A stretch of 64,000 nt of DNA from positions 930,001-994,000 of the forward strand of contig NZ_QEOP01000001.1 of assembly GCF_003097495.1 (NCBI RefSeq), read 5' to 3'. Under the pieces are notes generated by a model. That model had not been told where the DNA came from, did no database searches, and was given only the letters and a program-made list of their open reading frames with translations. Origin of the DNA: Amnibacterium flavum (lineage in GTDB: Bacteria > Actinomycetota > Actinomycetes > Actinomycetales > Microbacteriaceae). How positions within the stretch are numbered: the stretch's first letter is position 1; the number at the start of each line of letters is the position of its first letter. Positions 1 to 7,952 of this stretch are shown here, piece by piece. The position numbers and the translations under genes were made by a program.

Positions 1-1
1 G

Positions 2-700
2 CGGCTCGAATCGGCCCAGCCCCGGCCGAGACCCGAATCGGGCCTGAAGTCGATGCTCAGCGGGATCTCTTACGTCGTGCATCACCAGGACATCCGAATC
101 CTCGTACTCCTGGTATTCCTCGTCCTCGGCTGCGTCGGGGCGGCGATGAACCTCCTCGTGATCTCGACGGCGACCATGGTCTTCGATGTGGGCGCCGAGG
201 CGTTCGGTCTGCTCACGTCGTTCATGGCCGTTGGCTCCGTCATCGGGGCTCTCTTCGTCGCCGGGCGACGCGAGCCGAAACTGAAGTTCCTGCTCGGGAG
301 CATCTCCCTGATCGGCGTCTCGCTATGGGTGGCGTCCGCGATGCCGACGTTCGTCGCCTTCGCCTGCGTCATGCCCGTGCTGGGGTTCGGGCTCATCGCC
401 TCTCTCGCCACCTGCAACGCCGCCGTCCAGGTTCGAACCGATCCCGCGATCCGCGGACGGGTGATGGGCGTCTACATCGCCGCATGGATGGCCGGATCAC
501 CGGTCGGCGCACTGGTCTTCGGCGCGATCGTCGACGGCGCGGGTGCGCGGGCGGCGCTCGCCGCAGCCGGGGGAGTCACGCTGGCTGCCGCGGCGGGAGC
601 TGCGGTGCTCTTCGGGCTTCGGCGCACCGGTCGCCCCGGGGCGGACGCGTCGACGGATCCGTCCACGTCGGCTCTCGATCCCCGGGAGGAACGAGCGTGA
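2..700 (+). CDS. MFS transporter, C-terminal half (cut by window edge)
   Basis: The frame is already open at base 2, so the Met codon at 53 is probably internal and the gene begins upstream of the window. The visible 232 codons contain six hydrophobic segments, matching the second half of a 12-segment major facilitator permease. The segment RGRVMGVYIAAWMAGSP is typical of MFS drug or substrate exporters/importers at helix 11. A polar tail of about 20 residues follows the last helix. The gene converges on the crotonase gene that ends at 709, with 8 bp between them. Its position at the edge of an aromatic/glycoside catabolic island suggests substrate or aglycone transport, but the sequence gives no substrate information. 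Confidence 0.8.
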   Translation, partial: RLESAQPRPRPESGLKSMLSGISYVVHHQDIRILVLLVFLVLGCVGAAMNLLVISTATMVFDVGAEAFGLLTSFMAVGSVIGALFVAGRREPKLKFLLGSISLIGVSLWVASAMPTFVAFACVMPVLGFGLIASLATCNAAVQVRTDPAIRGRVMGVYIAAWMAGSPVGALVFGAIVDGAGARAALAAAGGVTLAAAAGAAVLFGLRRTGRPGADASTDPSTSALDPREERA

Positions 701-708
701 TGCGACGG

Positions 709-1449
709 TCAGCCGCGGCGGGCCCTCGCGATGGCGTCCCGAGCCTCCGGCGAACGGAACAGGGCGAGCGACTTCGCGACCAGCGCCGCGGCGTCGCGAT
801 CGAGCGCGGTGATGGCTTCGACGTTGAGAATGGCCTTCGATTCGCGGAGGCCCTGAGGGTCGGCCCGCAGCAGGGAGTCGGCGATCGCCTGCACGACGGA
901 GTCGAGCTCCGCCCGCGGGGCCGTATGCGTGACCAGGCCGAGTCTCGCCGCCTCGTCCGCGGTGATGGACTCGCCGGTCAGGAACAGGCGCGCGGCATCT
1001 CGCGAAGCGAGTCGGCGGAGGACGGTCGCCGACACGACCACCGGGGCGAGGCCCAGCCGCGCCTCGGTGAAGGCGAAGTCCACCTCGTCGGCGGCGACCA
1101 CGAAGTCGGCAGCGCCCAGGATGCCCAGGCCACCGGCGCGGGCCGCCCCGTGAACCCGTGCGATCACGGGCACCGGCGAGTCGAGGATGTCGCGCAGCAG
1201 TCCGACCAGAAGCTCCAGCGCGAGCCGCAGGCGCTCGGGGTCCTGCTCCTTCAGGTCGAGCCCCGCGCAGAACGCCGGCCCCTCTGCGGCGATCACGACG
1301 ACCCGGGCATTTCGACGCGCCTCGGCCAGGCCCTCCCTGATCCCCTCGACCAGCTCGGGGGTCAGCGCGTTCCTGTTGTGCGGACTGGTCAGTGTGATCG
1401 TCAGGATTTCCTGCGATTGGACCTGCGCGACGGAGGCCGTATATTCCAT
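709..1449 (-). CDS. Enoyl-CoA hydratase/isomerase family protein (crotonase)
   Basis: A 246-residue crotonase-fold protein. It has the substrate-binding stretch FCAGLDLKEQ and the oxyanion-hole region ARAGGLGILGAADFVVAAD. Of the two catalytic glutamates of true enoyl-CoA hydratases, the first position is Ile (GGLGIL for the usual GGGxEL) while the second is kept (FTEARLG), so hydration is not assured and isomerase, hydrolase or lyase chemistry is possible. I chose the ATG at 1449 because AAGGTGG lies five bases upstream; a GTG at 1458 is the alternative. It is divergent from the amidohydrolase gene, and the operator at 1452-1469 lies between them. It probably acts on a CoA thioester made by the ligase at 3125-4780. 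Confidence 0.85.
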   Translation of the reverse strand: MEYTASVAQVQSQEILTITLTSPHNRNALTPELVEGIREGLAEARRNARVVVIAAEGPAFCAGLDLKEQDPERLRLALELLVGLLRDILDSPVPVIARVHGAARAGGLGILGAADFVVAADEVDFAFTEARLGLAPVVVSATVLRRLASRDAARLFLTGESITADEAARLGLVTHTAPRAELDSVVQAIADSLLRADPQGLRESKAILNVEAITALDRDAAALVAKSLALFRSPEARDAIARARRG

Positions 1450-1451
1450 AG

Positions 1452-1469
1452 TAACCACCTTAGTAGTTA
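1452..1469. promoter_or_regulatory. Inverted-repeat operator, island regulon site 1
   Basis: TAACCACC-TT-AGTAGTTA, an imperfect 8+2+8 inverted repeat between the divergent crotonase and amidohydrolase genes. It matches the perfect palindrome at 11817-11834 and the site at 14036-14053 in spacing, centre and most positions. It overlaps the ribosome-binding region of the leftward gene, so binding would repress both directions. The TrmB-like regulator at 11877 is the likely ligand (inference). Confidence 0.65.
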
Positions 1470-1480
1470 GTATTGGGGCG

Positions 1481-2326
1481 ATGAGAAAACTAGATCTGCA
1501 CTGCTACCCGGGCACACCAGAGTGGGTGCGCTCGCAGGGGCCGTTCGCGGCGGCGCTCGCCGAGTACTGGAACAAGCCGTGGGACGGCCGACCCGAGCAG
1601 GATGTCGTCGATGACATCCGCGCCGCGGGCATGCAGGCCCTCCTCGTGGCCTTCGACATCGAGAGCATCCACGAGAACTCGCCCGCCTTCCAGAACCAGG
1701 AGGTGGCCGCCATGCGCGACCGCCATCCCGATGTCTTCGTCGGGGCCTGGGGAGCCGTCGATCCGTTCAAGGGCGAAGCGGCCCTCGTCGAGATCGAGCG
1801 CACCGCGCGCGAGGACGGCGTGCTCGGATTGCACTTCCACCCGATCATGGGCCGCTACCGGGTCGACTCGCCCGAGCTGCGCCCCATCTTCGAGTTGATG
1901 CGGGATCTCGGGCTCGTCGCCATGGTCGACGTCGGCACCACCGGCATGGGCGCCGGCTTGCCGGGCGGCCTCGGCTCGCGGATCGACAACGCGCACCCGA
2001 TCGCGATCGACCATCTCGCGGCCGACCTGCCCGAGCTCACCATCATCGCGTCGCACCCGGGGTGGCCCTGGGTCGAGGAGATGACCGCGGTCGCCCTGCA
2101 CAAGGGCAACGTGTTCTGGGAGCTGTCGGGCTGGGCGCCGAAGTACTTCTCGCCGCAGCTGAAGGTCGACATCCGCTCGCGTCTGCAGGACAAGATCATG
2201 TTCGGAACCGATCACCCCAGCATCCCCTTCGACCGGTTGTTCAGAGAATGGGATGAGCTCGGTTACTCGGACGACGTCATGGCGAAGGTGTTCCACGGCA
2301 ACGCGGAACGCGTCCTCGGCGTCTGA
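1481..2326 (+). CDS. Amidohydrolase family 2 (ACMSD/resorcylate-decarboxylase-like) protein
   Basis: A 281-residue metal-dependent TIM-barrel hydrolase of the amidohydrolase-2 type, a group that includes aromatic decarboxylases and ring-fission-product hydrolases. The barrel-strand motifs are visible: DLHCYPG near residue 5, HFHP in the middle, IASHPGWPW with the metal-binding His, and FGTDHPSIP with the catalytic Asp near residue 240. The N-terminal HxH pair is reduced to H-C-Y, so the metal site differs from ACMSD. ATG at 1481 follows GGGGCG. It is first in a three-gene rightward operon with the SDR at 2358 and the ligase at 3125. I infer decarboxylation or hydrolysis of an aromatic or ring-cleavage acid; the substrate is unknown. 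Confidence 0.8.
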   Translation: MRKLDLHCYPGTPEWVRSQGPFAAALAEYWNKPWDGRPEQDVVDDIRAAGMQALLVAFDIESIHENSPAFQNQEVAAMRDRHPDVFVGAWGAVDPFKGEAALVEIERTAREDGVLGLHFHPIMGRYRVDSPELRPIFELMRDLGLVAMVDVGTTGMGAGLPGGLGSRIDNAHPIAIDHLAADLPELTIIASHPGWPWVEEMTAVALHKGNVFWELSGWAPKYFSPQLKVDIRSRLQDKIMFGTDHPSIPFDRLFREWDELGYSDDVMAKVFHGNAERVLGV

Positions 2327-2357
2327 ACGCGACGAAACAGAAACGGAAGACAGCTGC

Positions 2358-3119
2358 ATGAGCACATCACGACCTCGAGCCCTCGTCACCGGATCCGCGA
2401 GCGGGATCGGACGGGCGTCGGCCCTCCGGTTCGCCGAGGCCGGATACGACGTGACCATCAACTACGGCAAGTCGCGGGAGCGCGGCGAGGCGACCCTCGC
2501 AGAACTCGAAGCGTTCGGCGGGCAGCACGCCGCTGTGCAGGCCGACGTCAGTGACGACGCGGCCGTCGCAGAGCTCGTCCGCGTCGCCGCCGGCCCCGAG
2601 GGGCGGCTCGACATCCTCGTCAACAATGCGGGAACGACGATGGAGACGAAGCCCGAGGACCTCGACGGCATCGACCTCGACGAGTGGGACCGCGTCTTCG
2701 CCGTCAACGTCCGGGGACTCGTCCAGGTCACCCGCGCCGCGGCGCCCTTCCTCCGCGCCTCGGGAGGGTCGGTGGTCAACATCGCCAGCATCGTCGGTCT
2801 GCGCCCCGGACCGCAGCCGCTCGCCTACGCGGCGAGCAAGGCGGCGGTCGTGAGCCTGACCAAGACGCTCAGCCGGGTGCTCGCCCCCGAGGTCCGTGTC
2901 AACGCCGTCGCGCCCGGCTGGATCGCCGGCGAGTGGATGGAGCGCACGCTCGGAGACGGCTACGACAAGCTCATGGAGCGTCGTGCCAAGCTCACCCCCA
3001 TGCGTCGCAATGTCGAGCTCGATGACGTGGCCGCCTCGGTGTTCACGCTCGCCACTTCGCACCCGTTCGTCACCGGCGAGATCCTCGTGATCGACGGCGG
3101 CTACACGGCGACGAGCTGA
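2358..3119 (+). CDS. SDR family NAD(P)-dependent oxidoreductase
   Basis: A 253-residue classical short-chain dehydrogenase/reductase. Landmarks are the cofactor motif TGSASGIG near residue 12, NNAG near 90, the catalytic Ser in VNIASIVG, YAASKAA with Tyr and Lys near residue 157, and a C-terminal TGEILVIDGGY. It resembles FabG-type 3-oxoacyl reductases or 3-hydroxyacyl-CoA dehydrogenases. The start at 2358 has GGAAGA upstream. The stop is five bases before the ligase gene, so the two are probably co-transcribed. Next to crotonases and a thiolase, a 3-hydroxyacyl-CoA or benzylic alcohol dehydrogenase role is reasonable but unproven. Confidence 0.88.
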   Translation: MSTSRPRALVTGSASGIGRASALRFAEAGYDVTINYGKSRERGEATLAELEAFGGQHAAVQADVSDDAAVAELVRVAAGPEGRLDILVNNAGTTMETKPEDLDGIDLDEWDRVFAVNVRGLVQVTRAAAPFLRASGGSVVNIASIVGLRPGPQPLAYAASKAAVVSLTKTLSRVLAPEVRVNAVAPGWIAGEWMERTLGDGYDKLMERRAKLTPMRRNVELDDVAASVFTLATSHPFVTGEILVIDGGYTATS

Positions 3120-3124
3120 GCGCC

Positions 3125-4780
3125 GTGGCTCTCGACGGTGTCGTCCGCTTCCCCGCTGAATTCGCCGAGAAGTACCGCGCGGCGGGGTACTGGGACGACC
3201 GGCTGCTCATCGAACACTACGAGGACGCGTTCCGCGACTACGCGGACCGGGTGGCGATCGTCGACGACGACGAGAGCATCACCTACGCCGAGCTGGCGGA
3301 GCGCTCCATGGTCGTCGCCCGCAACCTGCACGATCTGGGCATCAGGCCGCTCGACCGCGTCGTCGTCCAGTTGCGCAACACCGCCCTGTTCGCATCGTTC
3401 TACCTCGGGCTGCAGCACCTCGGCGCGATCCCCATCATGGCTCTGCCCGTGCACCGCTACCGCGAGGTCGAGCAGTTCGTGCGTCTCGCCGGCGCCGTCG
3501 CCCTCGCCTCGCCGGCCGCGGCGAAGGACATCTCCTACCTCGAGCTGTTCGACCGGGTCTCGGCAGAGCATCCGACGCTGAAGCTGCACTTCGTCGAGGG
3601 CCCGGTGGAGCCGGGGGAGGGGCGGGTGTCGATCGACGACCTCCACGTCCGTGCGCCCCGTGCCACCGAGCAGGAGATCCGCGATCAGCGGGCCGGGCTC
3701 GACCCCGAGGATCCCGCCGTATTCCAGCTGTCGGGCGGGACAACGGGGATTCCGAAGCTCATCCCCCGGAGTCACAACGACTACGCCTACAACTCCAAAC
3801 TGGCGGCGTCGGTGTGCGACATCCGCGAGGGCGATGTGCTGCTCGACGTCCTCCCCGTGTCGCACAACCTCCCGCTCGCCTGCCCGGGCATGCAGGGGTT
3901 CCTGTTCTCGGGGGCGACCGTCAGCCTCGTCGCCGTCCCACGGGCCGACGCCATCCTCAGCCGGATCGACCGCGACAGCGCGACGCACATCCACCTGGTG
4001 CCCGCCCTGCTGATCAAGATCCTCGAGGCGCAGCAGAGCGTCGGCGCGGACCTCGGCACGATGCGGGTCATCCAGAGCGGCGGTCAGCGTCTGCAGCCCG
4101 AGACCCGGCTCCGCGCCACCGAGGTGTTCCCCGTGGCGCAGGTCCAGGAGAACTTCGGCATGGCCGAGGGTCTGCTGATGTTCGTCCGGCTCGACGACCC
4201 CGACGACGTGCGTCTCGAGACGGTCGGGCGGCCGATCTGCCCCGACGACGAGGTCCGCCTGATCGACGAGGACGGCGTCGACGTCGCCGACGGCGAAGTC
4301 GGCGAGCTCGCGGCTCGTGGTCCGTACACGCTGCGCGGCTACTTCCGCGCCCCGGAGCACAACCTCACGGCGTTCACGCCCGACGGGTTCTACCTGAGCG
4401 GCGACCTCATGGTGCGCACCGCGTCGGGGAACTACGTCGTCGCAGGGCGGCGCAAGGACCTCATCAACCGCGGAGGCGAGAAGATCTCGGCCGAGGAGAT
4501 CGAGAATCTCATGCTCTCCCACCCGTCGATCGTGATCGCCGCCGTCGTCCCCATGCCCGACCCGGTGCTGGGGGAGCGCATGTGCGCGTGCGTGGTGCTC
4601 CGCGAGGGGACGACCCTCGAGCTCCCGGAGCTCGTCGAGTTCCTCGCCGGGTTCGACCTCGCGCGGTTCAAGCTGCCCGAGGCGCTCCGCGTCTACGACG
4701 AACTGCCGCTGTCGCCCATCGGCAAGGTGTCGAAGAAGGACCTCGTGGCCGAGATCGCGCTCGAGAGCGCCTCGTCCTGA
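3125..4780 (+). CDS. Aryl-acid AMP ligase / acyl-CoA ligase (2,3-dihydroxybenzoate-AMP-ligase-like)
   Basis: A 551-residue ANL-superfamily adenylating enzyme. The N-terminal signature GVVRFPAEFAEKYRAAGYW is the one seen in EntE/DhbE/salicylate-AMP ligases. The P-loop SGGTTGIPKLIPRSHNDY lies near residues 203-220, the hinge GRRKDLINRGGEKISAEEIE near 440, and the catalytic Lys in PIGKVSKKDL near 535. Siderophore enzymes of this type load a carrier protein, but no isochorismatase, carrier or NRPS gene is nearby; the neighbours are CoA-dependent catabolic genes. I therefore infer a hydroxybenzoyl- or hydroxycinnamoyl-CoA ligase activating an aromatic acid. GTG at 3125 is the start; the operon ends in the terminator at 4805-4834. 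Confidence 0.82.
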   Translation: MALDGVVRFPAEFAEKYRAAGYWDDRLLIEHYEDAFRDYADRVAIVDDDESITYAELAERSMVVARNLHDLGIRPLDRVVVQLRNTALFASFYLGLQHLGAIPIMALPVHRYREVEQFVRLAGAVALASPAAAKDISYLELFDRVSAEHPTLKLHFVEGPVEPGEGRVSIDDLHVRAPRATEQEIRDQRAGLDPEDPAVFQLSGGTTGIPKLIPRSHNDYAYNSKLAASVCDIREGDVLLDVLPVSHNLPLACPGMQGFLFSGATVSLVAVPRADAILSRIDRDSATHIHLVPALLIKILEAQQSVGADLGTMRVIQSGGQRLQPETRLRATEVFPVAQVQENFGMAEGLLMFVRLDDPDDVRLETVGRPICPDDEVRLIDEDGVDVADGEVGELAARGPYTLRGYFRAPEHNLTAFTPDGFYLSGDLMVRTASGNYVVAGRRKDLINRGGEKISAEEIENLMLSHPSIVIAAVVPMPDPVLGERMCACVVLREGTTLELPELVEFLAGFDLARFKLPEALRVYDELPLSPIGKVSKKDLVAEIALESASS

Positions 4781-4804
4781 CGGCCTGCTGATCTCGATAC
4801 GACG

Positions 4805-4834
4805 AAGGGGCGGAGCCGATCGGCTCCGCCCCTT
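4805..4834. terminator. Bidirectional hairpin terminator
   Basis: A perfect inverted repeat with 15-bp arms (AAGGGGCGGAGCCGA and its complement) and no loop base left over, followed by TTTCATT on the plus strand and preceded by TCG on the other side. It sits between the convergent operons ending at 4780 (plus) and 4859 (minus). Confidence 0.85.
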
Positions 4835-4858
4835 TCATTGCGCCTGAGGCGAGAGCGG

Positions 4859-6385
4859 TCAGCTGTCCTCGAGGACGGCACCCGCGGTGCGCACCGCGAG
4901 GGCGACGGTGGTGACGGTGGGGTTCGAGGCGGTCGGTGTCGGGATCACTCCGTTGCCGGCGACATAGAGGCCGGGAACGTCCCAGACACGACCCCACGGG
5001 TCGGAGACGCTCTCACCGTCGTTGTCCTCGCCCATCCGAACCGTTCCCTGGTAGTGGATCGAGCTGCCGGCGGGCACGAGTCGAGGGTGTCCGCCGGGCA
5101 CGGGCACGCCCATCTTCTCGACGAGACCGCTGACGATGCCGAGCGCCCGGTTGATGGTGGCGCGATCGACGTCGGTCAGTTCGTAGTGGATCTTCGGCGC
5201 GGGCATGCCGAAGAAGTCCACCTCGGACTCGCTGAACTCGATGTGGTCCTCGAACCGGATGTCCTTCGTCGTGAAGCAGCCCAGACCGACGATCGGGCGG
5301 CGGTCGTCGCTCTCGACATCACCCACGATCATGGGAGCCGCATCGCGCTGCATGATCTGTCCGTGGAAGGGGTAGTCGGGTGCGTTGAAGGGGATCCAGC
5401 TGACCCCTGTCATCGCCTCGCGCTCCGAGTCGGCCGCCTGCTCGATCTGGTCGGGCGGCGCGATGCTCGGGTCGAGGTAGACCGAGCACATCACCTGCGG
5501 CTGGTCGTTGAGATAGTGGCCGAGTGCGCGGGGCCGGATCCCCGATGCCCACAGCAGCTGGGGCGACCCGAACGCGTCGGCGGCGACCACCACCTGCGGA
5601 GCTTCGACCTCTGACCGTTCGCCCGTAACCCGGTCCTCGATCTCGAGACCCCGGACGGCTCCCGAATCATCGAGGAGCACGCGGCGGGCGAGGGTGGAGG
5701 CGCGGAGCTCGAACGATTCGGGCCTCGTCGCCTCGTCGGCCAGCTCGCCGAGCACCGTGTCGGCTCCCGACCACCGCGGTCGGCCGCTCGGTGTCGGTGT
5801 GGCAGCGAGCGGCATGGCCTGGACGCGGCGATCGGCGGGCCGGCCCTCGTTGAAGAACTCTCCGAGCGCACGTTCGACGGCGGCGCGGACGCCGGACTCC
5901 GGATAGGCGTCCTGGGTCACGTGCAGCAGCTCGCCGGCTCGGTCGAGCAGGGCGTCGAGCTCATCGCCGGGGATGAAGGGGACGCGCTCGGTGTTGCCGG
6001 GCAGTGGGCAGGCGCAGGTCCAGTGCTGCCCCATGCCTCCGACCCCGGCGCTCGCAAGAGCCCCCGGCATGTTCGTCTGCGGGTCGTCCCCGATCATCTC
6101 GCCGATGAGGAAGGTCCCCGGGCGCGCGACGGGCCGACCCTGCCGCGAGTCGGAAACGGTAGTCCGACCGTCGGCGTTCGGGCCCTGGGCGAGACGTTCG
6201 GCGTTCGCACGCAGCTCGCCGCTCAGGTTGCGCACCGATTCGCCGGCCAGCGGCGTCGTCTGCGGTCCGCGTTCGACCATCAGGATGCGGGCGTCGGGGC
6301 GGGCCGCGGAGACCTCGCGGGCGACGGCACTGCCCGCGGGACCGCTGCCCACGATGATGAGGTCGTATCCGGACTGTTCGCTCAC
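4859..6385 (-). CDS. FAD-dependent GMC oxidoreductase, pyranose oxidase / C-glycoside 3-oxidase type (copy 1)
   Basis: A 508-residue GMC flavoprotein. The Rossmann motif GSGPAG is at residues 13-18. GMGQHWTCACP, with His121, corresponds to the HWT region around the flavin in pyranose oxidases. A C-terminal His444 (SIHYQGTVRMG) and Asn488 (TASNPTV) form the catalytic pair, spaced like the His/Asn pair of fungal pyranose 2-oxidase. The last 80 residues contain the expected YVAGNGVIP segment. The family includes bacterial glucose/C-glycoside 3-oxidases such as CarA, which oxidise C3 of the sugar before deglycosylation. GTG at 6385 is the start. It is last in a six-gene leftward operon. No signal peptide is visible, so it should be cytoplasmic. 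Confidence 0.85.
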   Translation of the reverse strand: MSEQSGYDLIIVGSGPAGSAVAREVSAARPDARILMVERGPQTTPLAGESVRNLSGELRANAERLAQGPNADGRTTVSDSRQGRPVARPGTFLIGEMIGDDPQTNMPGALASAGVGGMGQHWTCACPLPGNTERVPFIPGDELDALLDRAGELLHVTQDAYPESGVRAAVERALGEFFNEGRPADRRVQAMPLAATPTPSGRPRWSGADTVLGELADEATRPESFELRASTLARRVLLDDSGAVRGLEIEDRVTGERSEVEAPQVVVAADAFGSPQLLWASGIRPRALGHYLNDQPQVMCSVYLDPSIAPPDQIEQAADSEREAMTGVSWIPFNAPDYPFHGQIMQRDAAPMIVGDVESDDRRPIVGLGCFTTKDIRFEDHIEFSESEVDFFGMPAPKIHYELTDVDRATINRALGIVSGLVEKMGVPVPGGHPRLVPAGSSIHYQGTVRMGEDNDGESVSDPWGRVWDVPGLYVAGNGVIPTPTASNPTVTTVALAVRTAGAVLEDS

Positions 6386-6389
6386 GTGC

Positions 6390-7952
6390 TCAGTGCTCCT
6401 CGAGGATCGAATCCGCCGCGCGCAGCGCGAGTGCCACGCTCATAAGGGTCGGATTGACGACGGTGTTGGTGGGGATCACGCCGTTGCCGGCGAGGTACAG
6501 GTTGTCGAACTGCCAGACCCTGCTCCAGGCGTCGCATACGGAGGCGCCGTCGTCGACGGCTCCCATCCGCATGGTCCCCTTGTAGTGCAGGCTCGCGCCG
6601 TTCGGCATGACGGCGGGCTCGCCACCGGGGATGAAGCTGCCGATGGCCCCCGCTACGCGCGCCTGGCTCTCGCGAGCGCCCGCGAGCTCGGCCTGCTCGC
6701 GCTCCGTCAGCTCGTAGTGCACGGTCATGTTCGGCATGCCCGCCCAGTCGAGTTCGTCGTCGTCGTAGGTGACGCAGTCCTCGTAGCGGGCGAACTTGCG
6801 GACTCCGAAGCCCACGTTGGCGTAGCCCCACGGGTTGCCGTGCAGCGGGTGGTCCTCGGGGATAGGGAGCGGCGACTCGTACATGTACAGGACCTGCGAC
6901 GAGTACGGGTGGTCAGGCTCGGAGTAGGGGACGCGCAGCACCGCGGCGACGGGGTCGCTGGTCCCGGCGGCGGCCATCCGCGCACGCTCGTGCTCGATCT
7001 GATCGAGGGTGAGGCGACCGGCCAGCTTCTCCCCGTCGATGGCGACGACGCTGAAGACCCCGGGGTGATCGCTCAGGTAGTGGCCGAGCGCCGGGGGGCG
7101 GATGCCCGACGCCCACAGCAGCTGCGGGGTCCGAAGGGCGTCGGCGGCAGCCACAACGAGGTCGGCGGCGACGAACCGCTCGTCTCCGCCGCGCGGCTTC
7201 ACCATCACCCCTGTCACGTGCCCACCGTCGTCGACGATCCGGGTGACGGGTGTCTCGGGAATCAGTTCGAAGCGGGAGGACAGCTCGGAGTCGGGATCGA
7301 TGAGGGGTCCGAGCACCGTGTCGGTGCCCGTCCAGCGCATCGACCCGTCGGACTGGAGGTCGCCGGCGACGGGCAGCGGGCTCACGCCGTATCCCTCGGG
7401 GAGGAGCGCGTCGACGGCGTCCGAGATCGCGCTCTGCAGGCCGGCAGCGATCGCGGAACCGTCGAACGCGCGGTGCGTCGTGTGCAGCACCGCTTCGGCG
7501 CGCACGACCAGGTCGTCCCATTCGTCGGCGGGGATGAAGGGGATGCGTTCGCTGAACTGCGGGCGGGGTGTCGCGCAGGTCCAGTGCGCACCCTGCCCAC
7601 CCACGCAGGTTGCGACGGCGGCGGCCGGGAACTCGGAGGAATGCCCCGAGCCCTCGCCCCCGAAGTCGATGAGGTGCGTGCCGGCCCTGGCCGTGTAGGT
7701 GCCCTCGATGACGGTCGTGATGGGGATGCCGAGGCCGACCGACTCGCCCTCGCCCGACTTGGGCCCCTGGGATGCCCGCCGGGCGTGGAGCTTCTCGTCG
7801 GGGTCGACGATGTTGCGCACGTTCATGCCCGCCGGATCCGAGACGACGGGTCCGCGCTCGAACATCGTCACCTCGATCTCGGGGGAGCCTTCGAGGAGCC
7901 GCCGGGCGAAGGCGGAGCCGACGGGTCCGCTTCCGACGACGACGACCTTCAT
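6390..7952 (-). CDS. FAD-dependent GMC oxidoreductase, pyranose oxidase / C-glycoside 3-oxidase type (copy 2)
   Basis: A 520-residue paralogue of the protein encoded at 4859-6385. GSGPVG is at residues 7-12, GGQGAHWTCATP carries His123 and is closest to the pyranose oxidase flavin motif, and the catalytic pair is His456 (LHYKGTMRMG) and Asn500 (TVVNPTL), again 44 residues apart. The start at 7952 overlaps the stop of the upstream TIM-barrel gene by 4 bp (ATGA). The two GMC copies differ in the substrate-cap region and in the loop before HWT, so they probably oxidise different glycosides or different linkage positions. The likely reaction is O2- or acceptor-dependent oxidation of a glucosyl C3 (or C2) hydroxyl to the ketone. 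Confidence 0.86.
   Translation of the reverse strand: MKVVVVGSGPVGSAFARRLLEGSPEIEVTMFERGPVVSDPAGMNVRNIVDPDEKLHARRASQGPKSGEGESVGLGIPITTVIEGTYTARAGTHLIDFGGEGSGHSSEFPAAAVATCVGGQGAHWTCATPRPQFSERIPFIPADEWDDLVVRAEAVLHTTHRAFDGSAIAAGLQSAISDAVDALLPEGYGVSPLPVAGDLQSDGSMRWTGTDTVLGPLIDPDSELSSRFELIPETPVTRIVDDGGHVTGVMVKPRGGDERFVAADLVVAAADALRTPQLLWASGIRPPALGHYLSDHPGVFSVVAIDGEKLAGRLTLDQIEHERARMAAAGTSDPVAAVLRVPYSEPDHPYSSQVLYMYESPLPIPEDHPLHGNPWGYANVGFGVRKFARYEDCVTYDDDELDWAGMPNMTVHYELTEREQAELAGARESQARVAGAIGSFIPGGEPAVMPNGASLHYKGTMRMGAVDDGASVCDAWSRVWQFDNLYLAGNGVIPTNTVVNPTLMSVALALRAADSILEEH

Noticed and set aside
53-700. Start of the MFS gene at 53
   Set aside because: The frame is open upstream and six of twelve helices are missing, so this Met is internal.
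3125-4780. Siderophore biosynthesis
   Set aside because: Only the AMP ligase resembles a siderophore gene; there is no carrier protein, isochorismate enzyme, NRPS or iron transporter.
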